Assembly (NCBI GenBank): GCA_036881805.1
Contig: JBAJNK010000009.1
Span: 1 to 61,875 of the forward strand
DNA from: JANQLC01 sp036881805
Lineage (GTDB): Bacteria; Bacteroidota; Bacteroidia; Flavobacteriales; JANQLC01
DNA length: 61,875 bases
Direction of reading: 5' to 3'
Shown here: positions 52,141 through 60,037 of the stretch, in pieces
Layout of the letters: every line of letters begins with the position of its first letter
Position numbering within the stretch: the stretch's first letter is position 1
Program-made: the position numbers and the translations under genes
The notes under the pieces: model-generated
Told to the model about the DNA's origin: nothing
What the model saw: the letters and a program-made list of their open reading frames with translations, nothing else
The model's database searches: none

Positions 52141-53729
52141 ATGACCGCCTCTGATAAAGTAAATATAAGGGCGTATGGCATTCGGAATGCCATAGCCCAT
52201 TACAACTTATCCCCAGACGAACTGCATCGCATTACCCTAGAAAAAAATATGGGTAGGGAAGCGAACTCCGGGGCCTTGGCCATCCATACCGGCCATTTTA
52301 CCGGGCGTTCACCCCAGGACCGCTTTATCGTAAAAGATTCGATCACCGCAGATGCGGTTTGGTGGGGTGACATCAACATGCCCTTCGATCCAAAAGCCTT
52401 TGACCACCTATACGACCGCGTAACGGCATACCTATCGGACAGCGCGCTGTACGTACGCGATGGGTACGTCTGTGCAGATGCGCGCTACCGGCTAAATATC
52501 AGGGCGATAAACGAATACCCCTGGAGCAATCTATTCGTTTACAATATGTTTTTACGCCCTTCGGCAGCTGATTTGCAAAACTTTAAAGCGGATTGGCTCA
52601 TCGTCAATGCGCCCGGTTTTCAGGCCGATCCCAAACGCGATAAAACACGACAGGAAAATTTTGCCATCCTGCACTTCAGCCGGAAAATCATACTCATCGG
52701 CGGCACAGGCTATACCGGTGAAATTAAAAAGGGCATCTTCTCAGCCTTAAATTTTCAGCTACCCACCGAGAGAAAAGTGCTGTCCATGCACTGTGCTGCC
52801 AACGTTGGAAAAAAGGGGATACGGCCATATTTTTCGGCTTGAGCGGTACCGGAAAGACAACCCTGTCAGCCGGCCCCAATCGAAGGCTGATCGGAGATGA
52901 CGAGCACGGTTGGACAGCAGACGATAAGATATTCAATTTTGAGGGTGGCTGCTACGCCAAAGTGATCGACTTATCTGAAGAAAAAGAGCCCGATATATAT
53001 CACGCCATCCGCAAAGGTGCGCTATTGGAAAATGTGGGATTCCGAAGGAATTCAAATAAAGTGGATTTCTCCGACCGACCCATCACCGAAAACACACGCG
53101 TGAGCTATCCCTTATACCACATCGACAACATCCAAAAACCAGCCATAGGAGAAAAACCCCAAAACGTCTTCTTCCTGACCGCCGACGCTTTTGGTGTGCT
53201 GCCCCCCATTTCCAAATTGACACCCGGACAAGCTGCCTTTCACTTTATATCGGGCTACACGGCTAAGGTAGCCGGAACCGAAGAAGGCATCGTAGAGCCG
53301 CTGCCCTCTTTTTCCGCTTGCTTCGGTGCGCCCTTTATGCCCCTACACCCCACGGTTTACGGCGATATGCTCAGCGAAAAGATCAAGCGGTTCGGTACGG
53401 CGGTATGGCTGATCAATACCGGTTGGAGCGGCGGTAGTTATGGAACGGGTTCACGGATTAAGCTGTGTTACACGCGTGCGATGATCCGCACTATTCTGGA
53501 AGGAGGGCTCGACGGCGTGGCCTACCGAACAGATCCGGTTTTTGGCTTGCAAATGCCCGATACCTGCCCGGGAGTACCCCGAGAAATATTAGATCCGAAA
53601 AATACCTGGACAGACGGAGCAGCCTATGATGTTGTGGCGCAGCAACTCGCCGCGGCTTTTCACCAAAACTTCAAAAAATTTGCAGCCCAAGCCAGCGATG
53701 AAATGCGTGCCGGCGGGGCCAAAATATAA
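52141..53729 (+). CDS. pckA: Phosphoenolpyruvate carboxykinase (ATP), split by a single-base frame change
   Basis: A gluconeogenic enzyme that converts oxaloacetate and ATP to PEP. The first frame (52141-52842) has HTGHFTGRSPQDRFIVKD, GGTGYTGEIKKGIFS and SMHCAANVGKKG, then stops at TGA 52840. The second (from about 52816 in the -1 frame to 53729) continues with DTAIFFGLSGTGKTTLSAG, GDDEHGW, ENTRVSYP and the rest to the C-terminus. Joined, the product is 529 residues, the normal length. The join is at GGAAAAAAGGGGAT: one G fewer than expected, directly after an A AAA AAG heptamer (52809-52815) set in the zero frame. A -1 slip there restores the exact family sequence. Programmed frameshift, a real mutation and a homopolymer sequencing error are all possible. 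All other key residues are intact. Confidence 0.88.
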
Positions 53730-53922
53730 CCAACCCCCATGCACCCGCCACATCGATCCCCCGACCAAAGCCCTTCTCGATTTTTTCCCCTGCTGTCAAC
53801 CCGATCTAATGCCTTGGGGTTTGCAGTCTACAATGGGAAATTAAAAAAATGGGCGCCTGACAGATTCAAATATCCAACCCTTATCACTACAAAATCGCAG
53901 GTATTCAACCCATACCCAATAA

Positions 53923-53948
53923 AAAGGCTAGCCTCTCGGCTAGCCTTT
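53923..53948 (-). terminator. Intrinsic terminator of groES-groEL
   Basis: A perfect 11-bp stem AAAGGCTAGCC / GGCTAGCCTTT with a four-base loop (GAGA on the minus strand), followed on the minus strand by TTATTGGG after the T-run. It lies 29 nt past the groEL stop. The stem could also act on pckA transcripts, but the plus strand has only a short T-run. The region 53730-53922 shows no gene. Confidence 0.88.
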
Positions 53949-53976
53949 CTGATCTATTAGCGCACACCATTGGGGG

Positions 53977-55617
53977 TTACATCATACCGGGCATGCCACC
54001 GCCCATGCCACCTGGTGCACCTGCAGAGGCTGGTTCATCCTTCTTGATTTCGGTGACCACCGTTTCAGTGGTGACCAACATGCCGGCTACCGAAGCCGCA
54101 TTTTCAAGCGCTACACGCGCCACTTTTGTCGGATCGATAATACCGGCATCCAGCATATTGACGTAGTGGTTGTTTTTCGCATCGTATCCAAAGTCGCCTT
54201 TACCCTCACGAACCTTGGCGACCACGACAGAACCTTCTACACCCGAGTTGTTTACGATCTGGCGCAACGGTTCTTCGACGGCACGACGCACGATGGCAAT
54301 CCCGGTATGCTCGTCTTCGTTATCGCCTTTTACCGCATCTAAGGATTGGATGGCGCGCACCAAAGCCACACCACCACCGGCTACGATACCTTCTTCCACA
54401 GCAGCACGGGTAGCGTGCAAAGCGTCATCCACGCGATCTTTTTTCTCTTTCATCTCGACTTCTGAGGCAGCACCTACGTAAAGTACCGCTACGCCGCCGG
54501 ATAACTTGGCTAAGCGCTCTTGCAATTTTTCCTTGTCGTAATCCGAAGTGGAAGACTCGATTTGCGCTTTGATTTGGTTGCCACGACCGGTGATATCCCC
54601 GTCTTTGCCACCGCCGTTCACAATCGTCGTATTCTCCTTATCGATCGTTACTTTTTCAGCAGAACCCAACATATCGAGCGTCGCCTTTTCCAGGGTATAG
54701 CCGCTTTCTTCAGAGATTACGGTACCGTTGGTCAGAATGGCGATGTCTTCCAACATGGCTTTCCGCCGATCGCCAAATCCGGGTGCTTTCACCGCAGCTA
54801 CCTTAAGGGAACCGCGAATTTTATTCACCACCAAGGTAGCGAGCGCTTCGCCATCTATATCCTCGGCGATGATCAACAAAGGCTTGCCCGATTGGGCTGC
54901 GGGTTCCAAAATGGGAAGCAAGTCTTTCATCGCAGAAATCTTCTTGTCGTGCAAGAGGATGTGTGGGTTTTCGAGACTCGTGGTCATCTTTTCGGCGTCG
55001 GTTACGAAGTAGGGAGAGAGGTAACCGCGGTCGAACTGCATACCCTCTACCACATCGACATAGGTATCGGTACCTTTGGCTTCCTCTACGGTGATCACCC
55101 CTTCTTTGCCTACCCTGTCAAAAGCCTCTGTAATCAGCTTGCCCACGGCGGGGTCGTTGTTGGCGGAAATAGATGCTACCTGTTGGATTTTCTCCGAGCT
55201 ATCGCCCACCTTTTGGCTGTGTTTTTTGAGGTCGCCTATCACGGCTTCTACCGCTTTGTCAATACCTCTTTTTAAATCCATGGGGTTGGCTCCGGCAGCC
55301 ACGTTTTTCAGCCCTTCTCGAACGATCGCTTCGGCTAGAACCGTAGCGGTAGTCGTTCCATCTCCGGCTACGTCATTGGTCTTTGAGGCGACCTCTTTTA
55401 CCATTTGCGCACCGGTATTTTCAATCGGGTCCTCCAATTCGATCTCTTTGGCCACGGTAACCCCATCTTTGGTGCTATTCGGGGTGCCAAAGGATTTTCC
55501 AATAACGACATTGCGCCCCTTTGGGCCTAAGGTTACTTTCACGGCGCTCGCCAATATATCTACGCCGCGCTTCAACTTATCCCTCGCTTCGATATCAAAT
55601 GTGATGTCTTTTGCCAT
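53977..55617 (-). CDS. groEL: Chaperonin GroEL
   Basis: A 546-residue 60-kDa chaperonin. It starts MAKDITFDIEARDKLKRG, with the ATP-binding GPKGRNVVI and the GDGTTTATVLAEAI segment, the apical EDIDGEALATLVVNKIRG, and the C-terminal Gly-Met tail GGMGGGMPGMM. It follows groES by 22 bp, as a classic operon, and ends at a strong terminator. Confidence 0.98.
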   Translation of the reverse strand: MAKDITFDIEARDKLKRGVDILASAVKVTLGPKGRNVVIGKSFGTPNSTKDGVTVAKEIELEDPIENTGAQMVKEVASKTNDVAGDGTTTATVLAEAIVREGLKNVAAGANPMDLKRGIDKAVEAVIGDLKKHSQKVGDSSEKIQQVASISANNDPAVGKLITEAFDRVGKEGVITVEEAKGTDTYVDVVEGMQFDRGYLSPYFVTDAEKMTTSLENPHILLHDKKISAMKDLLPILEPAAQSGKPLLIIAEDIDGEALATLVVNKIRGSLKVAAVKAPGFGDRRKAMLEDIAILTNGTVISEESGYTLEKATLDMLGSAEKVTIDKENTTIVNGGGKDGDITGRGNQIKAQIESSTSDYDKEKLQERLAKLSGGVAVLYVGAASEVEMKEKKDRVDDALHATRAAVEEGIVAGGGVALVRAIQSLDAVKGDNEDEHTGIAIVRRAVEEPLRQIVNNSGVEGSVVVAKVREGKGDFGYDAKNNHYVNMLDAGIIDPTKVARVALENAASVAGMLVTTETVVTEIKKDEPASAGAPGGMGGGMPGMM

Positions 55618-55639
55618 TTTTATTTCTTTTTAATTGAGA

Positions 55640-55918
55640 TTAAACAATTGCCAAAATATCGGATTCGCGCATGATCAAGTAATCCGTACCCGCCCATTTT
55701 AGTTCCGTGCCCGCATATTTCCCATAGAGCACTTCATCTCCGACTTTCACGGTGAGGGGTTCATCTTTCTTTCCGCTTCCAACCGCAGCTACGGTTCCGC
55801 GTTGGGGTTTTTCCTTAGCCGTATCGGGAATGATAATCCCAGTAGCCGTCTTCGTCTCTGCAGGAGCGGGCTTAACCACCACGCGATCTGCCAAGGGTTT
55901 GATCTTCATTTCTCCCAT
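55640..55918 (-). CDS. groES: Co-chaperonin GroES
   Basis: A 92-residue co-chaperonin ring subunit. It starts MGEMKIKPLADRVVVKP, has the mobile loop ETKTATGIIIPDTAKEKP, and VLYGKYAGTELKWAGTDYLIM. It is the first gene of groES-groEL. No CIRCE element or clear TAnnTTTG box is seen directly upstream. Confidence 0.97.
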   Translation of the reverse strand: MGEMKIKPLADRVVVKPAPAETKTATGIIIPDTAKEKPQRGTVAAVGSGKKDEPLTVKVGDEVLYGKYAGTELKWAGTDYLIMRESDILAIV

Positions 55919-56451
55919 TTCTAAGAATATTTGTAAGGTTTAACGCTGCGATAAACCCCAAAAGCATGCCAATCAAATAGAGGTGAAAAATTGGCAGAAC
56001 AAACTGACAAATGCTACCGCCGGGGCCAAGCCTTAGAAAAAGTGTCAGTAACGCAAAGGGATGTGACTCCACTTCGAGATTCGACTTACAGCATCTGTAT
56101 TAAACTTGGGCTTACCAAATACTACCCCGGTTAATTTGTATCGTGTTTTTCCCTATTTAACCTGAGCCGAATTGCTTCTATCGCGCTTTTGCGCTCCTCG
56201 TTGCGCATCAGATTCCGCTTGTCGTTTCCAAATATAATCTATAGTTACGTCTCGCTGCGACTCGATACTTTTTAAGGTTCCTGTTGGATAAGTTCACTCT
56301 TATGGCATTTTTGGGTTGGACCAGCCCACCCGATAGCAAATTTAACTTTCATCGGGTAATCCACCAAGCGTATCGCCAGCGAAAATGCAAATTATTCTAG
56401 CGCCCTTTCAATTTATGATTAGACAAAACCACGCTAAGCCTTTTCAAGGGT
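55919..56451. other. Gap of 533 bp without a recognised gene
   Basis: I see no supported gene here. Two short minus-strand frames look faintly protein-like: a hydrophobic one before groES (about 55940-56070) and a charged one of 25 codons (MRNEERKSAIEAIRLRLNRE..., about 56130-56205) with a TATATTTG box just ahead of it. Either could be a remnant of lost genes. No member of the mosaic repeat family is present, unlike most other long gaps. Confidence 0.4.
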
Positions 56452-56997
56452 TTATAGCTTATCATACCGAAGTTTTGCAGCGGGAACAAAATCACTGTCG
56501 CCGGATACCAGAATGATCTGTTCTACCTGGTTTTTTAGTGCCATCGAGGCAATGTCCAAACCCATTTTCATATCTAACTGCTTTTGTCTGAGGTCGAATT
56601 GAATATCTTCTTCTGTTAAATCACCCATAGCCAATTTCCCGTTCAAAAGCGCTTTGGTTTTATCCGGTCTAATTACCCATCCGTTTTTTTCTGCTAAAAC
56701 ACCGAGACGTACTGCGACTTTTCGTTTTTCCTTGCGTGCTTCAAGAAGATCTACTCTAAATTTGTACACTCCCGTTGTAGCAAAGTCGATTGACTTACCG
56801 GTCAATGGATTGTGTTGTTTCTTTTCGTAAGGCAGACAGTCGTAATATAAAATTCTATAGAGATCGTATGATTCTCCGTCCTGTCTTAGATGGCTAAGAC
56901 ACATTTTATGTAATCCTGCAGCTGTTTCTTTGGGGCCGAGATCGAGGGGCTCAGTTCGATAAATTGCAGTTCGCTTTTTATGCCCATTACAACTCAT
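56452..56997 (-). pseudogene. Truncated NYN-domain (PIN-like) ribonuclease gene
   Basis: The 181-residue frame matches NYN/LabA-type proteins in its middle: YDLYRILYYDCLPYEKKQHN, VAVRLGVL, TKALLNGKLAMGDLTEEDI, and KQLDMKMGLDIASMALKN..IILVSGDSDFVPAAKL. The N-terminal strand that should carry the first catalytic Asp (an IDG-type motif after RTAIY) is missing. The end stops after AAKLRYDKL, where homologues continue into a second acidic strand (RREGxDFxLDP). Loss at both ends suggests a decayed RNase. ATG 56997 is taken as start; the frame is open to 57042, inside the upstream RNA. Confidence 0.6.
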
Positions 56998-57017
56998 ATG
57001 CGCTATAGAGATCAACG

Positions 57018-57111
57018 ATAAAAAAGCCCAAGGGTTGGGCATTCTTGCTATGTTGTCGAGTGCTTGAAAAATATTTCAAGCATTGAGAATGCGTCGCCTT
57101 GGGCGCTATCG
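57018..57111 (-). ncRNA. Structured small RNA, candidate 6S-type RNA
   Basis: Three nested perfect helices on the minus strand form a rod. P1 is GCCCAAGG (57104-57097) with CCTTGGGC (57033-57026), 8 bp. P2 is GCATTCT (57092-57086) with AGAATGC (57045-57039), 7 bp. P3 is TGCTTGAAA (57082-57074) with TTTCAAGCA (57069-57061), 9 bp, closed by TATT. Between P2 and P3 lies a lopsided bubble of 3 and 15 nt. A T-run follows P1 directly, and a consensus promoter precedes the RNA. A competing terminator hairpin GCCCAA-CCC-TTGGGC uses the same 3' bases. A rod with a large bubble and about 95 nt recalls 6S-Flavo RNA; a leader attenuator for the NYN gene is the alternative. Confidence 0.65.
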
Positions 57112-57116
57112 CGATG

Positions 57117-57148
57117 CAAAGGTACGAATTTTATTTAAATCGCGCAAA
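57117..57148 (-). promoter_or_regulatory. Promoter of the structured RNA
   Basis: On the minus strand TTTG (57148-57145), a 20-nt spacer and TACCTTTG (57124-57117). The predicted transcript start falls near 57111, just before the first helix strand. Confidence 0.75.
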
Positions 57149-57266
57149 ATAATATCTCGGTAGCTTTCACTGCATAAGGAATTTTAGTTTAAAATGGGAG
57201 GTGTTCTATGCTCGTCTCGCCTTTACCTTTCCGCCCAGACTTTATGTTTATCAAAGAGGCCTTATT

Positions 57267-57626
57267 TTATAGAGGTGTTGTACTGCCTGAGTCACTCGTG
57301 CTTTTTGTAGTCGGAACCGCAATGGATTTTGTCGGCGCCTGTACGGGAGGCTCCCGTCGCTCTATGCGGTTATCTAAGGAAGAGTCGAATCCGTTGCGCT
57401 GTATCGCAAAGTTCGACAAGAGGATCAGCGCCACCATAGCCGTAGCCAATATCCAAGTAGACCGATCCAAAAAATCGTTTGTTCTTTGTACACCAAACAT
57501 TTGACTCGCACTACCCGTCCCGCCAAAAGAACTGCTCAACCCACCCCCCTTTGGGTTTTGTACCATCACGATCAATATTAACAATACGCTGATAATGGCG
57601 ATTAATGCAGCAAATAGTAGGTACAC
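57267..57626 (-). CDS. secG: Preprotein translocase subunit SecG
   Basis: A 119-residue SecYEG subunit. Two membrane spans (about residues 3-22 and 57-75) flank the conserved loop MVQNPKGGGLSSSFGG, and a polar tail rich in Ser/Thr/Pro follows. It is the last gene of the miaB-to-secG run; the structured RNA and the NYN gene separate it from groES, to which it is usually close in this phylum. Confidence 0.92.
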   Translation of the reverse strand: MYLLFAALIAIISVLLILIVMVQNPKGGGLSSSFGGTGSASQMFGVQRTNDFLDRSTWILATAMVALILLSNFAIQRNGFDSSLDNRIERREPPVQAPTKSIAVPTTKSTSDSGSTTPL

Positions 57627-57636
57627 GACAATCGGT

Positions 57637-58269
57637 TTACCCGGCCATTAATTTTTTGACCGATCTAATTTGGTCGGCAAAGTAACCACTTTTCTCCGGA
57701 TATTTCAAACCCAATATCTTATATGCTCTTAGGGCTTGACCATATTTTTTTTGTTCGATGTAGAGGCGAGCTAGGGTTTCGGTCATTAAGTCCGCGGACA
57801 ACACCGGGCTCTTTACGGGGTTTGCGTCGGGACGATCGGTTAGAAACTCATCGATGACAAGTGCTGTTTTTTCAAAATTCCATCCCTTTGCCGGATCGGT
57901 AGGGGCCGATCGCTCATCGGAATTCATCTTGTGAATTTGTCCCAGCCGGAGCCATTCATCGAAGGAATACCGCTCGTCAGGCTTACATGGAAGGGGCTTT
58001 TCCAGCTTCAAGTCCGCTGCCACAGCCCGATCTGGCACACCAGCTGCGATATAATCGAATAGGAAAGTCCGATTGGGACTGTACAGTGCGGTTTCTGCAA
58101 GCGTACCCTCGTATCGTGTGCTGTCGATATTGCGCAACCCCCGTAGGCGTAATATACGAGCGAGGGTGAAGTAGGGATACTGCACCAATGCGGCACCCAA
58201 CCGTTCGGTTTGTGCTTCTGTCACCGAAAGGGGATTTTTTACTAAGTGTTCCAGTTCAACCCATTGCAT
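57637..58269 (-). CDS. TPR-like helical protein between lptE and secG
   Basis: A 210-residue, mostly helical protein with no signal peptide. The N-terminal part (YPYFTLARILRLRGLRN) and the C-terminal TPR-like pair (ARLYIEQKKYGQALRAYKIL, LKYPEKSGYFADQI) match the uncharacterised protein found at this spot in many Bacteroidota genomes. The function is unknown; conserved linkage with lptE and secG hints at envelope biogenesis. It is 3 bp from lptE and 10 bp from secG. Confidence 0.75.
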   Translation of the reverse strand: MQWVELEHLVKNPLSVTEAQTERLGAALVQYPYFTLARILRLRGLRNIDSTRYEGTLAETALYSPNRTFLFDYIAAGVPDRAVAADLKLEKPLPCKPDERYSFDEWLRLGQIHKMNSDERSAPTDPAKGWNFEKTALVIDEFLTDRPDANPVKSPVLSADLMTETLARLYIEQKKYGQALRAYKILGLKYPEKSGYFADQIRSVKKLMAG

Positions 58270-58272
58270 GCG

Positions 58273-58776
58273 TTACCAATTGGCTACCGTGTTGCTAAAA
58301 ATTTTCTGTGCCAACCTGTCGTTAATGTCTTTTAGCATCTTACCCTGGAGGTTTAAAAGATCTTGGTCTCGCTCAAAATTTTCAGATTCGGTATACTCCC
58401 TTTCAAAGTTTTGCGCCTTATCATACTTGAGAAAATAGCGCACTTTTATCGTTACGGTAAGCCGGTTTTGATCAGCCTGCTCTTCTGAAACGACAGATGC
58501 TGGGTTGATCTGATAACCGGTAATCTCGCCTTCGATGGTAATGTCACCGTCTTCATTTGTAGGTGAAAGCGTAGTTCTCGTTTGAAAGAAATCTCGCAGT
58601 TCAGCCGTAAACGCCTGGCTTAAGTTGGGGTTTACAATCGACGCATAATTTGGAAATGTATTGACTTGAATCGTCTTCACTTGGGGAGGCAAATTGGCTC
58701 CGGTAAAGGAATAACAGCTCGATAGCAGCCATAAAGCGGCCATGAGATAGGCGTAGGGCATCTCCTTACAAGTCAT
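58273..58776 (-). CDS. lptE: LPS-assembly lipoprotein LptE
   Basis: A 167-residue outer-membrane lipoprotein that plugs the LptD barrel for LPS insertion. The start MTCKEMPYAYLMAALWLLSSC gives a signal peptide with lipobox LSSC. FTGANLPPQVKTIQVNTFPN and the alternating strand GDITIEGEITGYQINPASV are typical of Bacteroidota LptE. It overlaps the upstream sigma-54 activator by 11 bp, so the two are coupled. An inner ATG at 58761 is an alternative start. Confidence 0.9.
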   Translation of the reverse strand: MTCKEMPYAYLMAALWLLSSCYSFTGANLPPQVKTIQVNTFPNYASIVNPNLSQAFTAELRDFFQTRTTLSPTNEDGDITIEGEITGYQINPASVVSEEQADQNRLTVTIKVRYFLKYDKAQNFEREYTESENFERDQDLLNLQGKMLKDINDRLAQKIFSNTVANW

Positions 58777-60028
58777 GCTGTCTGATCTTTCGATATAAAG
58801 TTCGCTCTGAAATGCCCAATTCATCGGCTGCCTGCTTGCGTTTTCCCCTGCAACGAGCCAGTGCCTTTTTGATCAACTCGATCTCTTTACCTTGTAAAGA
58901 TAAGGATTCCTCGGGTTCTTCATGGCTGGGAATTTCCTCGTATTCGTGTATATCGTCAAAATTTTTCTCTCGCGATTCCCCAGCAGATACAGGCGCCTCG
59001 TACTTCATCAATGGCGTAGCGGTTTCAGACACCGGTTCAGGCTGACTGAATACCCGGTTGATCAGCTCTTGGTCTTCGACGTTAAAATCCGTACCCCGAT
59101 CTCTTTCGATGAGTTTCCGAGTTAATTTTTTCAAGTCGCTCAAATCGCTTTTCATTTCAAAGAGAAAGCGGTATAGTAAGTCGCGTTCGTCGCTGAAATC
59201 GCCTTGCGGTTTGGCTTGATTAACGATAGCCGGCAAATGGTTTTCCCGACCTTCAGGCAAATAGTATCCAACGACCTCCAGGCCTACTTGGGGATCGGTT
59301 TCCAATACGGAAACCTGCTCGGCAAAATTGCGCAGCTGGCGTATGTTGCCCGGCCAGGAAAAATTTTGAATATATTTTACCGCTTCTTCGCTCAAGCGAA
59401 TGACGGGTCTGTGGTATTTCTCTGAGAAATCCAGCGCAAATTTCCGGAATAACAAGTAGATGTCCGCCCGGCGTTCGCGAAGCGGTGGCAGCTGAATTTC
59501 TACCGTGTTCAAGCGGTAGTACAAATCCTCTCGAAATTTGCCCTTGGCGATGCTGTCGGACATATTTACATTGGTAGCAGCCACGATGCGCACATTGGTT
59601 TTTTGGATTTGGCTGGATCCCACTTTTAGGAATTCCCCGGTTTCCAGGACGCGCAGCAAGCGCACCTGTGTAGCAGGGGGCAATTCGCCCACCTCATCTA
59701 AGAAAACCGTGCCGCCGTCAGCCACTTCAAAGTATCCCCTTCGGGTAGCAGAGGCCCCGGTGAAAGCGCCTTTTTCATGTCCGAATAGCTCGCTGTCTAT
59801 GGTGCCCTCCGGTATGGCGCCGCAGTTTACAGCAATGTAAGCGTTGTGCTTTCGGGCGGAAAGGCTGTGGATGATCTTTGGAATGCTCTCCTTCCCCACG
59901 CCGCTCTCACCGCTTACCAGAACGGATATATTCGTCGGGGCTACCTGGATGGCCTTTTGGACAGCTCGATCGAGCTTTGGCGCTGTCCCGATAATTTGGA
60001 AGCGCTGTTTTATCGTTTGGACGTCCAT
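58766..60028 (-). CDS. Sigma-54-dependent transcriptional activator (Fis-type HTH, no receiver domain)
   Basis: A 420-residue enhancer-binding protein. The AAA+ domain (about residues 12-245) has Walker A GESGVGKESIPK, the sigma-54 contact loop HEKGAFTGA, Walker B GGTVFLDEVGEL and the arginine-finger region FREDLYYRLN. An acidic linker of about 120 residues precedes the C-terminal Fis HTH (KRKQAADELGISERTLYRKI). There is no response-regulator domain, so the signal input is unknown. The gene sits in the conserved miaB-lptE-secG cluster, 9 bp after miaB. No -24/-12 promoter was found in the window. Confidence 0.92.
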   Translation of the reverse strand: MDVQTIKQRFQIIGTAPKLDRAVQKAIQVAPTNISVLVSGESGVGKESIPKIIHSLSARKHNAYIAVNCGAIPEGTIDSELFGHEKGAFTGASATRRGYFEVADGGTVFLDEVGELPPATQVRLLRVLETGEFLKVGSSQIQKTNVRIVAATNVNMSDSIAKGKFREDLYYRLNTVEIQLPPLRERRADIYLLFRKFALDFSEKYHRPVIRLSEEAVKYIQNFSWPGNIRQLRNFAEQVSVLETDPQVGLEVVGYYLPEGRENHLPAIVNQAKPQGDFSDERDLLYRFLFEMKSDLSDLKKLTRKLIERDRGTDFNVEDQELINRVFSQPEPVSETATPLMKYEAPVSAGESREKNFDDIHEYEEIPSHEEPEESLSLQGKEIELIKKALARCRGKRKQAADELGISERTLYRKIRQHDL

Positions 60029-60037
60029 ACCGATCTG

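Noticed and set aside
52839..53729. Independent gene starting at TTG 52839 downstream of the first pckA part
   Set aside because: The TTG falls in the middle of the conserved P-loop region, and the sequence before it in the same frame (from about 52816) is also conserved PEPCK. It is one gene with a frame change, not two genes.
54520..55633. Long plus-strand ORFs opposite groEL
   Set aside because: Antisense shadows of a highly conserved, codon-biased gene; no domain or start signal.
57208..57504. Plus-strand 98-codon ORF opposite secG
   Set aside because: It is the complement of the SecG coding region and shows no features of its own.
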